Shown here: piece by piece, positions 14,175 to 22,340 of the stretch
Layout: every line of letters starts with the position of its first letter
How positions within the stretch are numbered: position 1 is the first letter of the stretch
NCBI GenBank assembly: GCA_035371485.1
Contig: DAOOWV010000014.1
Location: forward strand, 1 to 24,080
Origin: DAOOWV01 sp035371485
GTDB lineage: Bacteria > Patescibacteriota > Dojkabacteria > JAFGLO01
Direction: 5' to 3'
Length of the DNA: 24,080 nt
Made by a program: the position numbers and the translations under genes
Notes under the pieces: model-generated
Told to the model about the DNA's origin: nothing
Database searches by the model: none
Seen by the model: the letters and a program-made list of their open reading frames with translations, nothing else

Positions 14175-15233
14175 GTGAAAACCAAACATTTATTAATTAT
14201 ATTTGGAATATTCATTATTGTTATTACTGTTTTATTCTTGCTCCCCCCACCAAAAGATAACACCCCACAAATCAGCATAACAGAAATTACAGCGGGCGAA
14301 GGTGAACAAGTTACTGAGGAGACAACAGTGCTTTTCCATTATAGTGCAAAATTTGATGATGGATCTGAATTTGAAAACACCAATGATACGGGAGAACCAA
14401 TGGAAACTATTGTAAAAGAGACATATCCTGAAGGATTAAAGCAAGGATTGGTTGGTATGAAAGTTGGAGAAAAAAGAGAAATCTACGTGCCCTATCAGTT
14501 AGCATATGGAGTAATGGGTGGATATCCTTATATCCCGCCAAGAGCTAATATCACATATACTGTCGAACTATTAGAAATTATTGTCCCAATCGAATTACAA
14601 ACTGAAGATATAATTGTTGGAGAAGGAGCAGAAATAACAATTGGCGACACATTAATTGTAAATATGATTGAAAAACTACAGGATGATACAATAATTACAA
14701 ACACATATGAAACAGATACTCCTATTGAATTATCTACAAATGATGAGATAGAAGGATTAAAAGAGGGACTCAAAGGAATGAAAGTGGGTGGAAAAAGAAA
14801 GATCACAATACCTTATCAAGATGCTTTTGGCGCAACAGGAAGTACTCCTACAATTCCAGCAAGATCCAATATGATTTATGAAATTGAAGTATTAGAGATT
14901 GCTGAACCAAAGGGTATAAGTTATGAAATAACAAAGGAGGGTACTGGAAAACAAGTTAATAAAACTGATAAAGTAAGTGTACATTATACAGGAACATTGC
15001 TTGATGGAACCAAGTTTGACAGTTCTGTTGATAGAGGAACACCATTTGAATTTACATTAAATAATAGTGAAGTAATTAAAGGTTGGGATTTAGGAGTTGA
15101 AGGAATGAAAGTTGGAGAAAAAAGAACAGTTACAATTCCCTACTATCTTGCTTATGGAGCCACTGGAAGATCTCCTACAATCCCGCCAAGAGCAAAATTA
15201 GTATTTGAATTAGAGCTTATTGAAATTAAGTGA
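14175..15233 (+). CDS. Membrane-anchored protein with three FKBP-type peptidyl-prolyl isomerase domains
   Basis: The product has 352 residues from a GTG start. A membrane anchor at about 5-25 (LLIIFGIFIIVITVLFLLPP) is followed by three FKBP domains of about 105 residues each, near 35-140, 141-245 and 246-352. All three keep the GMKVGxKR and PY..A[YF]G turns. Only the third keeps the pocket residues of active FKBPs: VHYTGTLLDGTKFDSSVDRG (Tyr, Phe-Asp, Arg), VIKGWDLGVEGMKVG (Val-Ile, Trp) and LAYGATG. Domains 1 and 2 lack the Trp and the FD pair, so they are probably chaperone or binding modules. It likely helps fold exported proteins such as the many surface proteins here. It stops with TGA. 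Confidence 0.9.
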   Translation: MKTKHLLIIFGIFIIVITVLFLLPPPKDNTPQISITEITAGEGEQVTEETTVLFHYSAKFDDGSEFENTNDTGEPMETIVKETYPEGLKQGLVGMKVGEKREIYVPYQLAYGVMGGYPYIPPRANITYTVELLEIIVPIELQTEDIIVGEGAEITIGDTLIVNMIEKLQDDTIITNTYETDTPIELSTNDEIEGLKEGLKGMKVGGKRKITIPYQDAFGATGSTPTIPARSNMIYEIEVLEIAEPKGISYEITKEGTGKQVNKTDKVSVHYTGTLLDGTKFDSSVDRGTPFEFTLNNSEVIKGWDLGVEGMKVGEKRTVTIPYYLAYGATGRSPTIPPRAKLVFELELIEIK

Positions 15234-15262
15234 AAAGTGATAGATGATAAGTGATAAGTAGT
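15234..15262. repeat. Short degenerate tandem AAGTGATA-like repeat
   Basis: AAAGTGATAGATGATAAGTG followed by ATAAGTAG directly after the FKBP stop: four imperfect copies of a 7-9 base word in the spacer before proS. No promoter or terminator is clear in the rest of the spacer. Confidence 0.35.
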
Positions 15263-15326
15263 TTAAGTTAGGAGTGCTGATTTATTGGTTCGAAGTACTT
15301 AACGATAAATTAATAATCTAATAATC

Positions 15327-16739
15327 GTGATTACAAAACAGTCAGAAAATTTTGCAAAATGGTATCAAGATGTTGTGCGTGAGGCTGGGTTAGCTGAACC
15401 TTCAGAGGTAAGAGGATGTGGAATTGTAAAACCTTATGGATATAAAATTTGGGAGCTAATAAGAAACGAACTTGCAAGATTAATAGAAAACACAGGAGCT
15501 GAAAACGTATATTTTCCTATGTTTATTCCAATGTCAAATTTGGAAACAGAAAAGGAACATGTAGAGGGATTTGCACCTGAACTAGCAGTTGTAACTCATG
15601 GTGGTGGTGAGGAGCTTACAGAAAAACTTGCAGTAAGACCAACAAGTGAAACCGGAATGTACAAGGCATATGCAAAATGGATACAAAGTTATAGGGATTT
15701 ACCACTAAGACTTAATCAATGGTGTAATGTTGTAAGATGGGAAAAAAGACCAAGAGCTTTTTTAAGATGGTCAGAATTTCTGTGGCAAGAGGGACATACT
15801 GCGTTTGCTACAAAAGAAGAAGCATTAGCTGAAATGTGGCAAATGCTTGATATATATGAACAAATTTACAATTTTTTTGCCGTACCTGTAATAAAAGGTA
15901 AAAAATCACAAATGGAAAAATTTGCTGGGGCTGAGATCACTTCATGTGTAGAAGCAATTGCGAAAGATGGAAGATCAATACAAGGAGCAACTAGTCATCA
16001 TTTAGGACAAAATTTCTCCAAAGTTTTTAATGTAAAGTTTGTTGATGCAGATGGTAAAGAGCAGTATGTTTATCAAAATAGTTGGGGATGTGCATGGAGA
16101 ACAATTGGAGCTCTCATAATGGTACACGGAGACGATAAAGGACTTAGACTTCCTCCCTCTGTTGCACCTGTACAAATTGTAATAGTGCCTATTTTCAAAG
16201 ATGAAAATAAAGAAAAGGTATTTGAGTATGTATCAAAGATTGAGAAATTATTGAAAGTAAAATACAGAGTTAAATGCGACTTGCGTGAAGGATTATCTCC
16301 TGGATTTAAGTTTAATGAATGGGAATTAAAAGGAATTCCAGTACGTTTAGAGATTGGGGAACAAGAGGTTAGTAATAACATGATAACCGTCTTTAGACGA
16401 GATTTAAATTCAAAAGACAGTATTTCAATAAATGAATTAGAAGATAAAATATTAAAACTATTTGAGGAAATACCCACAAACTTATTTAACCAGGCTAAGC
16501 AGTTTACCAATTCCCACATACATGAAATTAAAAGTATTGATGAAATAAAAGATCAGGTTGGTTATTTTAAAGCCAGTTGGTGCGAAAGCGTTGAGTCTGA
16601 AAAGTTATTGAAAGAAAAGTTTGGTATAGTTTCTAGGATATTGCCAATAGAATGGGAAAATAAAAAGCCAACAAATGCAAAATGCTTCATAACTGGTGAG
16701 CCAGCAAAGCATGATTGGTTATTTGCAAAAAGCTATTGA
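15327..16739 (+). CDS. proS: Prolyl-tRNA synthetase, short (archaeal/eukaryotic-type) form
   Basis: The product has 470 residues from GTG. It is a class II aminoacyl-tRNA synthetase that charges tRNA-Pro. Motif 1 lies in the ENVYFPMFIP region; motif 2 is NVVRWEKRPRAFLRWSEFLW followed by QEGHTAF; motif 3 is MVHGDDKGLRLPP. The TSETGMYKAYAKWI segment and LAVRPTSE belong to the proline/ATP site. An anticodon-binding domain follows (APVQIVIVPIF ... GLSPGFKFNEWELKGIPVRL), with a C-terminal domain ending in the Tyr typical of this form (LFAKSY). It lacks the long editing insertion of the bacterial-type enzyme. The C-terminal zinc site is reduced: only two Cys remain (SWCES and AKCFITG). The frame is intact. 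Confidence 0.96.
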   Translation: MITKQSENFAKWYQDVVREAGLAEPSEVRGCGIVKPYGYKIWELIRNELARLIENTGAENVYFPMFIPMSNLETEKEHVEGFAPELAVVTHGGGEELTEKLAVRPTSETGMYKAYAKWIQSYRDLPLRLNQWCNVVRWEKRPRAFLRWSEFLWQEGHTAFATKEEALAEMWQMLDIYEQIYNFFAVPVIKGKKSQMEKFAGAEITSCVEAIAKDGRSIQGATSHHLGQNFSKVFNVKFVDADGKEQYVYQNSWGCAWRTIGALIMVHGDDKGLRLPPSVAPVQIVIVPIFKDENKEKVFEYVSKIEKLLKVKYRVKCDLREGLSPGFKFNEWELKGIPVRLEIGEQEVSNNMITVFRRDLNSKDSISINELEDKILKLFEEIPTNLFNQAKQFTNSHIHEIKSIDEIKDQVGYFKASWCESVESEKLLKEKFGIVSRILPIEWENKKPTNAKCFITGEPAKHDWLFAKSY

Positions 16740-16750
16740 AATAAATGATA

Positions 16751-16793
16751 CCTGCCCGCCAGACCGTATAAAATAAGGACAGGCAGGCGGGGG
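16751..16793. repeat. GC-rich inverted repeat after proS
   Basis: CCTGCCCGCC (16751-16760) and GGCAGGCGGGGG (16782-16793) are imperfectly complementary across an AT-rich loop, 12 bases after the proS stop. The GC content contrasts sharply with the surroundings. It could be a transcript-end hairpin, but there is no T-tract. Confidence 0.45.
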
Positions 16794-16850
16794 TGATATG
16801 TGTAAGGGATATAAGTGACTTATTATCAGAATAATAAACCAAAATAAATC

Positions 16851-16895
16851 TAATCACTAGTCACTGGTTACCGTCTACTGTTTACCGCATACTGG
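16851..16895. repeat. Degenerate intergenic repeat, copy 1
   Basis: TAATCACTAGTCACTGGTTA, then CCGTCTACTGTTTACCGCAT and ACTG. The reverse complement is a chain of CAGTA, GCGGTA and CAGTGACTAGTGA words that matches the repeat at 21801-21862. It sits at the convergent ends of proS and the rubredoxin-like gene. Confidence 0.5.
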
Positions 16896-16896
16896 T

Positions 16897-17073
16897 TTAA
16901 TCTGATTCTTCAAATTTGTCGGGGTCTTCATTACCACATTTGGGACATTTTTTCAGTCTTTTCACACCTTCATACAAGAATCCACATACTAAGCATTTCA
17001 GCCTTCTCCACTTTTGCTCAAGATCATCAGGTTGTTCATTAGTCGTTACAGCAATGTTACTAATGTCATCCAT
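16897..17073 (-). CDS. Rubredoxin-like zinc-ribbon protein (58 residues)
   Basis: Minus-strand ATG 17073 to TAA 16897. After an acidic start (MDDISNIAVTTNEQPDDLEQ) comes KCLVCGFLYEG and then KKCPKCGNEDPDKFEE: two CxxCG knuckles about 18 residues apart, as in rubredoxin-like and zinc-ribbon domains. True rubredoxins have the same CxxCG...CPxCG layout and bind one Fe or Zn. Here the spacing is shorter than the usual 29 or so residues, so a structural zinc ribbon is also possible. It stands alone, convergent with proS, and follows the envelope operon on the same strand. Confidence 0.65.
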   Translation of the reverse strand: MDDISNIAVTTNEQPDDLEQKWRRLKCLVCGFLYEGVKRLKKCPKCGNEDPDKFEESD

Positions 17074-17130
17074 AATTCTTTAATAAAATTATTAAATTAA
17101 CAATTTTATCGTAGCCGCACCTGCACACCA

Positions 17131-17190
17131 ACCGTGCCTGACATTGGGCAGGTCAGGCACGGTGATACGCCTGTACGACTTCCAGTACAG
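17131..17190. repeat. Two strong hairpins behind the envelope operon
   Basis: ACCGTGCCTGAC (17131-17142) and GTCAGGCACGGT (17152-17163) form a perfect 12-bp stem with a 9-base loop. CTGTAC (17171-17176) and GTACAG (17185-17190) form a second, smaller one. They lie 14 bases beyond the stop of the 758-residue gene. They may end or stabilise that transcript; without a T-tract they are not classic intrinsic terminators. Words such as CCTGCC and GGCAGG recur in the inverted repeat at 16751. Confidence 0.55.
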
Positions 17191-17203
17191 TGGAGAGCTT
17201 TAT

Positions 17204-19480
17204 TTATTCTTTTTCATCTTCTCTTTCATATTTCTTTTCGTCTTCCTTTTCGTCTTCCTTTTCGTCTTCTAAATCAATTTCCTCAATTGGTGGTGTGCTA
17301 TCTTGCGTAGAATTATTGGTTTCCTTTAATCGAGTAACATCTGCAATAATAGTTTCCAAATCCTTTAAAACTTGATCACCTTCTTCACTTCCAATATTTC
17401 CACTTTGAATATTTGCCTGGATATATTCTTTTAATTGAGTAAACAATGTAAGTGCTTCATCATATTTTTCTAAACCTACATATGCCCTACCAATTTCATA
17501 GTTAGCTTTCAAAGTATAAGTTGGATAAGAATTCGCAACACCAACATACCATTTTATTGCAGAGTTATACTCACCTACTGCAAGTAGAAGATCTGCAATT
17601 TTTAGTTGTATCTCAGGTTCCAATGGATTCAACTGCAGGGCATTTGTATAGGAATTATACACAACCTGAGAATAATATCCTTCACTTAACACGTTTAACA
17701 ATCCGTAAATATCCCCCCTAACAACCCATGCATTAAAATTATAACTTTCTAACTTTACGTAATTGTCTGAAACAGTCATGAGTACATCAATTAATTGCCT
17801 TTTTTCATCATCAGACAACTCTGAATTTTCATCTAATCCTGTCACAGCTTTACTGTAATAATATCTTGCCAATAACTCAAACTTTCTTGATTCATCTTTT
17901 AATCCTAACAACTCTTTTTCAATATTTTCATCTATATTATTTCCTACAATTTTATTTACTGTTTTAACATACTTTATTTCATTTCTTATAATTCCAGTCA
18001 TGTTATACAAAAACACGAGTATTAAGAACACTGGAACCAATAGCAACATCACCCCAAGGCGTTTAAGTTGTTGTCCTGTTTTTTCATTACCTACTAAAAG
18101 ATCAAGTCTTACATTAAACAATTTTTCCTTTTCAGGGAATAAACTATAAATACTACCAACAGAAACACCAAACAATACTGAAAACAAAAGAATAAATGAA
18201 CTTGAAATTGGGATAATTAATAATGATGAAAGAAGAATCAAAACAACCACTAACAACAACTTCTCATCTCGAACATAAGGATTTTCTGTTTGAATACTCA
18301 ACAATGGAATCGCTTTCTTAAACAATAGATATATGAAACCCAATAAAGTTAATATTCCTAATAATCCATAGCTTAATGTAAAAGACACTCCAAATGGTAT
18401 TAAAGCATCAGATACACTATTCCCAGTCATTGTATATACGTTCTCATTTCGATATTTATATAATACAGCATCAATTTTATTCGGTCCTAAACCTAATAGT
18501 AAAGTACCAAAATCTTCAGAAATAGCCTTAGGAACCATCCCCCACGATTCCTCAAAAGAAACATACAATATTTTCCAATTTTCAGGAATATTAATCTTTT
18601 GTCCGTTATTAAGAACAAGAATTCCCATAACCAATCCAACAATTCCTCCTAAAATTACTGTATACCAAACTCTATTATCAATCTTATTCTCACCTCTCAT
18701 TAACCATAACACTAATGCTGTTACAGCAACTGGCAATATAAACAATAATGCATTTGTAAATGATAAACCACCATCAGTACTTGTTCTTATTCCGTAACTT
18801 ATAAATCCATAAAAAGCCGTCAATATTAATCCAATCACTAAGTAGACATATTTGACCCACATTTTCTTAGAAAACTGTAACGCCTTCCATAAAGACATAA
18901 ATCCAAAAGCGACAGCAACGTATGCGAAAGGAAGAATATATTGCATAAGTAACATCCCATCCCAATATGCATTTGAAATCGTTACTTTCCCAGTAATTTG
19001 CAAAAAGAACATTACAATTCCAATCAAGAGAATAAATGAAAAGCCTAAAACAATCAATCCTTTTTTAAATGTCTTTTCAATATTATTTATTAATGACCAT
19101 GCAAAAAGTCCTCCTACTGCAATAAAAATGTAGTTTGTACTTACAGAATTAAATTTCAATAAGCCATAACTATCACCTCTTAGTCCACCAACTATACCAA
19201 TTACTACTAATAACATTATTAACCATTCTGTACCAAAATATCTAAGATTTACATCCTTTAGTTTTAGCGTTGCCGAAAATTTTGTGAGTAATAACACTAA
19301 TGTGCCTACTCCCAGTATCGTTAATAATATTTGTTCATTCAAAAATTTGTATTTTGGGAAAACTCCTATAATTGCGACAAGAGATAGAACAATTGTCAAA
19401 ACAACATTTAGGTAATTAACCTGTTTTCTATCACCTTTTATTTTCTCAGCGACAGATCTACTTGAGTAATCGACAGCCAT
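17204..19480 (-). CDS. Polytopic membrane protein, O-antigen-ligase/polymerase-like, with C-terminal TPR
   Basis: The product has 758 residues. About 12 membrane segments fill residues 24-490, with a large extracytoplasmic loop before DFGTLLLGLGPNKIDAVLYK (about 320-360), the layout of the Wzy/WaaL O-antigen ligase superfamily. After the last membrane segment (MLLLVPVFLILVFLYNMTGI) comes a soluble part with tetratricopeptide-like helix pairs (AWVVRGDIYGLLNVL, NALQLNPLEPEIQLKIADLL, AIKWYVGVANSYPTYTLKAN, YEIGRAYVGLEKYDEALTLF), then an acidic/Lys repeat tail (DEKEDEKEDEKK). It may ligate or polymerise surface glycans, or glycosylate surface proteins; this is inferred from topology only. It follows the 503-residue gene by 28 bases, in one operon. 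Confidence 0.75.
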   Translation of the reverse strand: MAVDYSSRSVAEKIKGDRKQVNYLNVVLTIVLSLVAIIGVFPKYKFLNEQILLTILGVGTLVLLLTKFSATLKLKDVNLRYFGTEWLIMLLVVIGIVGGLRGDSYGLLKFNSVSTNYIFIAVGGLFAWSLINNIEKTFKKGLIVLGFSFILLIGIVMFFLQITGKVTISNAYWDGMLLMQYILPFAYVAVAFGFMSLWKALQFSKKMWVKYVYLVIGLILTAFYGFISYGIRTSTDGGLSFTNALLFILPVAVTALVLWLMRGENKIDNRVWYTVILGGIVGLVMGILVLNNGQKINIPENWKILYVSFEESWGMVPKAISEDFGTLLLGLGPNKIDAVLYKYRNENVYTMTGNSVSDALIPFGVSFTLSYGLLGILTLLGFIYLLFKKAIPLLSIQTENPYVRDEKLLLVVVLILLSSLLIIPISSSFILLFSVLFGVSVGSIYSLFPEKEKLFNVRLDLLVGNEKTGQQLKRLGVMLLLVPVFLILVFLYNMTGIIRNEIKYVKTVNKIVGNNIDENIEKELLGLKDESRKFELLARYYYSKAVTGLDENSELSDDEKRQLIDVLMTVSDNYVKLESYNFNAWVVRGDIYGLLNVLSEGYYSQVVYNSYTNALQLNPLEPEIQLKIADLLLAVGEYNSAIKWYVGVANSYPTYTLKANYEIGRAYVGLEKYDEALTLFTQLKEYIQANIQSGNIGSEEGDQVLKDLETIIADVTRLKETNNSTQDSTPPIEEIDLEDEKEDEKEDEKKYEREDEKE

Positions 19481-19508
19481 ATGATTTGGACAGTTAAATT
19501 AGAATAAA

Positions 19509-21020
19509 TTAGTTTGATTTTAAATAAATATTTTTTCTATAAAAGATTTCTCTTTTTCTTTGGTTGTTTATTTTTTCTACTTCTTCAACTATTGTGCCAT
19601 TTGAATAGGTACATTTTACCACATATTTACCTTTAGGTACATATAGCAAATATTTTCCTTTATTATTCGAAATTCTTCTCTGAACCATATGATTAAATTC
19701 TTGGTCATAAAGATCAATAACTACTTTAGTTGCCACTCTCCCATTTTTATAATATACAGTTCCAAATCTACTTAATTTAGTGTAAATTAGTCGTTCGTAC
19801 AAAATAATTATAAGCATAATTACTCCTAAAATAAATGTTATCAGACTTAATATCCACCCATATTTTAAAAACATAAATCCTGAAATCAAGGTTAATACAA
19901 ATAGTAATAATTCATTTAAAATATTAAGAAGTAATTTAATAAGATTTTGAATCTGATATCGGAATGACATTTTCCCAATTGGATCCAAGGGTATATTAAA
20001 ATGTTTGGATAAATCATCAACAACATCTCTTGTCACTCGGGTATATGGAGGATCTTCAATATTTAATATCAAAGAAGAAGGAAAAGCATAACCTGGTCGC
20101 TGTACTATTATTTTAGCAGAAATATTTTTATCAGGAACATAAAAATAACCCAAAGAGTCACTTACAGAAGTTCTTATTAATTTGTTGGTTTTCAGATCTA
20201 TCATTCTCACAACTGCACGAGAAATAGGTTGTTTTGATATTGAATCGTACACTACTCCCGTTTTTATTGCCTTTGTAAGTCCAATAAAATTGGTAACAAT
20301 GTTAAATATGTAAATAATTGTTGTCCAAATGTTAAAGTTTGAAAGAGCTATAAATATAGAAATTACCTTCAATGGACGATGGTATTTTTCAATCACTCCA
20401 CTTATTTCTTTAGGTAATTCATCATACTTCTTTTCGATTGCTTTCCAAATATTACTTTCCCAAACTGGAGGTTTGGGTTTGTTATCATCTGGTATCACCG
20501 GTTCTTCTGGCTCTTCTGGTTCCTCCGGTTCTTCTGGCTCTTCTGGTTCCTCCGGTTCTTCTGGCTCCTCTGGCTTGCTTAATATAACAACAGAAACCAC
20601 CTTAGGAATATCAAAAAAGCTGTTATCAGATAACATCAGTGACACATCAACCATTACTTCCCCTACGTCCCTACATTCAATTATTGCTACAGCCTCACCA
20701 TCATTGTCAGTCACTAACTGTTGATAAACAAAAATACACAAATCATCTGGTGTTAGATTTACTCTCCAACGATATCCAATTAACGGAATTTCCTGACTTT
20801 TCGCAAATAAAGTTACAATAATTCTTTCCCCTTCATATATCTCTGTTTTATCAACCCCAAAGGTCGTTGAAGCTTTGATATGTGATAAATTTTCAACAGT
20901 TGCATTGATTTCTACATCGCCTCCTCCTGTCATTTCAAGTGCATAAACAGGTTTAATTTGACACCAAACAATAAACATTGTTAACGTAAAGGCGGCTAGA
21001 ATTAAAAATTTACGAAACAT
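19509..21020 (-). CDS. Exported membrane protein with EEP-repeat linker and carboxypeptidase-regulatory-like domains
   Basis: The product has 503 residues. A signal peptide (1-28, ending VYALE) leads into an Ig-like beta domain (about 30-145; KTEIYEGERIIVTLFAK, DGEAVAIIECRDVGEVMVDV). A (EEP)n linker at about 149-175 acts as a stiff acidic spacer. Then come two membrane regions (about 235-270, and about 365-420 as a pair), each followed by a carboxypeptidase-regulatory-like beta sandwich: TGVVYDSISKQPISRAVVRM...SLGYFYVP and GTVYYKNGRVATKVVIDLYD...GKYLLYVPKGKYVV. It probably spans the envelope and presents beta domains on either face. The operon partner is the O-antigen-ligase-like gene. Confidence 0.7.
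   Translation of the reverse strand: MFRKFLILAAFTLTMFIVWCQIKPVYALEMTGGGDVEINATVENLSHIKASTTFGVDKTEIYEGERIIVTLFAKSQEIPLIGYRWRVNLTPDDLCIFVYQQLVTDNDGEAVAIIECRDVGEVMVDVSLMLSDNSFFDIPKVVSVVILSKPEEPEEPEEPEEPEEPEEPEEPEEPVIPDDNKPKPPVWESNIWKAIEKKYDELPKEISGVIEKYHRPLKVISIFIALSNFNIWTTIIYIFNIVTNFIGLTKAIKTGVVYDSISKQPISRAVVRMIDLKTNKLIRTSVSDSLGYFYVPDKNISAKIIVQRPGYAFPSSLILNIEDPPYTRVTRDVVDDLSKHFNIPLDPIGKMSFRYQIQNLIKLLLNILNELLLFVLTLISGFMFLKYGWILSLITFILGVIMLIIILYERLIYTKLSRFGTVYYKNGRVATKVVIDLYDQEFNHMVQRRISNNKGKYLLYVPKGKYVVKCTYSNGTIVEEVEKINNQRKREIFYRKNIYLKSN
20500..20573. repeat. 27-bp tandem repeat encoding EEP units
   Basis: Two perfect 27-base copies (20500-20526 and 20527-20553) and a 20-base partial third, themselves built of 9-base subunits such as GGTTCTTCT and GGCTCTTCT. 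It codes for the (EEP)n linker in the minus-strand gene. Changes in copy number stay in frame and would alter linker length. Confidence 0.85.
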
Positions 21021-21021
21021 T

Positions 21022-21050
21022 TTGCGATTTTATTTACAATAAGTTATAAT
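21022..21050 (+). promoter_or_regulatory. Promoter of the delta' gene
   Basis: TTGCGA (21022-21027), 17-base spacer, TATAAT (21045-21050), 48 bases before the ATG. Confidence 0.55.
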
Positions 21051-21071
21051 AAAAACAAGAAATACATTATT

Positions 21072-21099
21072 AGTATAACATAAAATTGAATAAATGCAA
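21072..21099 (-). promoter_or_regulatory. Promoter of the envelope operon
   Basis: Reading leftward, TTGCAT (21099-21094), a 16-base spacer and TATACT (21077-21072), about 50 bases before the ATG at 21020. It overlaps the divergent delta' leader. Confidence 0.45.
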
Positions 21100-21782
21100 T
21101 GTCAATATTGATAATTCATCAAAATTCTGCAAAAGTTAAAGAATACATAAAACAACTAATTGTCAATATTGACGAAAGTTATCAAGATGAACAAAACATA
21201 CAAAACGCACTTGACGTACATATTGTAGAATCTGAAACTTCCTCAATAGGAATTGATGATATTAAAATATTGTTAAGTAGTCTACAATATAAGCCCTTAT
21301 CACATGAAAAACAATTTGGCATAATTATCAATGCCTATCTTTTAACAACTGAAGCCCAGAATGTTCTTTTAAAGTCATTAGAGGAACCATCTAAAAACAC
21401 AGAATTTATTATTGCAACTAGATCAGTTACTGATGTTTTACCGACAATTAGATCAAGATGTACAATTCATTATATATCTGCTGAAGAATCAAAAGGAAAA
21501 ATTCCTGAGGAATGCGAATCTTTTATACAAATGAAGCCTCATGAAAGATTTCTATTTACAAGAGAGTATTGTAAAACCCACAAGAAAAAGGAAGAAATTG
21601 AGCAATTTATTGTTGGATTAATAGAAATATATAGAACAAGATTACAAGAAGATAGGAACTTATCCAAAAATAATGGCGAAAATCTTAAACTATTAAATAC
21701 TGCTTATTCATATTGGCAATCAAACGTCAATAAACAATTACTTCTAGAATATATTGCAATAAATTTAGTTCGTAGTGCTTAG
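21099..21782 (+). CDS. holB: DNA polymerase III clamp-loader subunit delta'-like
   Basis: The product has 227 residues. SIGIDDIKILLSSLQYKPLS, then EKQFGIIINAYLLTTEAQNV, LLKSLEEPSKNTEFIIATRS and LPTIRSRCTIHY match the AAA+ core of DnaX/HolB proteins. They include the Walker B-equivalent region (IIINAYLLT), the LLKSLEEP sensor 1 neighbourhood and the SRC arginine finger. There is no Walker A loop at the N-terminus, as is common for delta', which does not hydrolyse ATP. It is shorter than the usual 300+ residues: the C-terminal collar domain is reduced to about 100 residues. It works with tau/gamma and delta to load the sliding clamp. Confidence 0.8.
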   Translation: MSILIIHQNSAKVKEYIKQLIVNIDESYQDEQNIQNALDVHIVESETSSIGIDDIKILLSSLQYKPLSHEKQFGIIINAYLLTTEAQNVLLKSLEEPSKNTEFIIATRSVTDVLPTIRSRCTIHYISAEESKGKIPEECESFIQMKPHERFLFTREYCKTHKKKEEIEQFIVGLIEIYRTRLQEDRNLSKNNGENLKLLNTAYSYWQSNVNKQLLLEYIAINLVRSA

Positions 21783-21800
21783 TACTTAGTTAAATTGGGA

Positions 21801-21862
21801 AACAGTAAGCGGTATGCGATAGGCGGTATGCAGTAATCAGTGATTGGTTATTAGTGACTAGA
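21801..21862. repeat. Degenerate intergenic repeat, copy 2
   Basis: AACAGTAAGCGGTATGCGAT, then AGGCGGTATGCAGTAATCAG, TGATTGGTTATTAGTGACTA: repeated CAGTA/GCGGTA/AGTGACTAG words, related in reverse orientation to copy 1 at 16851-16895. It fills the space between the convergent delta' and tsaE genes and overlaps the tsaE stop. Confidence 0.5.
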
Positions 21863-22301
21863 TATTCACTCGTTCGTTTTCAATGTATACATCAATTCTT
21901 TTTTCCATTGGCAATACTTCCTCAATATTTTCTGGCCATTCAATAAGATACAAAAAACTATTATCAAATAATTCATCTTGTGGAATTATTTCCAAAAATT
22001 GCTCAGAATTAATTCTATATGCATCAATATGTCTAACAGTCCTTTCCTTTCCATTATACCTAATTTGGTATTCATTCATGATAACAAATGTTGGACTAGT
22101 AATGTGCTTTTTTACGCCTAACATTTTCAACAGCTTTTGAGTAAAAAATGTTTTGCCAATACCCAATTCCCCACGCAAATTAATAGTTGAAACTTCATTC
22201 AAATATAAAATAACAGCAGAAATAGCAGAATCCACATCATTATAAATGAATTCTTTATTATCAATTACAACTTTATATATACGCTTTATTTCTTTATTCA
22301 C
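21858..22301 (-). CDS. tsaE: tRNA threonylcarbamoyladenosine biosynthesis ATPase TsaE
   Basis: The product has 147 residues. The Walker A loop GELGIGKT (44-51) is preceded by the family's NLRG strand and followed by SPTFVIMNEY, then the conserved HIDAYRI and FLYLIEWPENIEEVLP. TsaE is the ATPase that resets the TsaB-TsaD-TsaE complex, which installs t6A at position 37 of ANN-decoding tRNAs. The length is normal and the frame intact. It follows the large surface-protein gene by 39 bases on the same strand, so the two may be co-transcribed. Confidence 0.93.
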   Translation of the reverse strand: MNKEIKRIYKVVIDNKEFIYNDVDSAISAVILYLNEVSTINLRGELGIGKTFFTQKLLKMLGVKKHITSPTFVIMNEYQIRYNGKERTVRHIDAYRINSEQFLEIIPQDELFDNSFLYLIEWPENIEEVLPMEKRIDVYIENERVNI

Positions 22302-22340
22302 CTAGGAAATTATAAATTTTAACTGTCCATCTCACCCCAA

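Noticed and set aside
15285..15300. GGTTCGAAGT as a tRNA T-arm
   Set aside because: No acceptor, D or anticodon stems can be formed around it.
20500..20573. Tandem repeats as a CRISPR array
   Set aside because: Units are contiguous with no spacers, encode an in-frame EEP linker, and no cas genes are nearby.
20329..20724. 131-codon plus-strand ORF rich in SSGSSG
   Set aside because: It is the antisense shadow of the (EEP)n linker in the minus-strand 503-residue gene.
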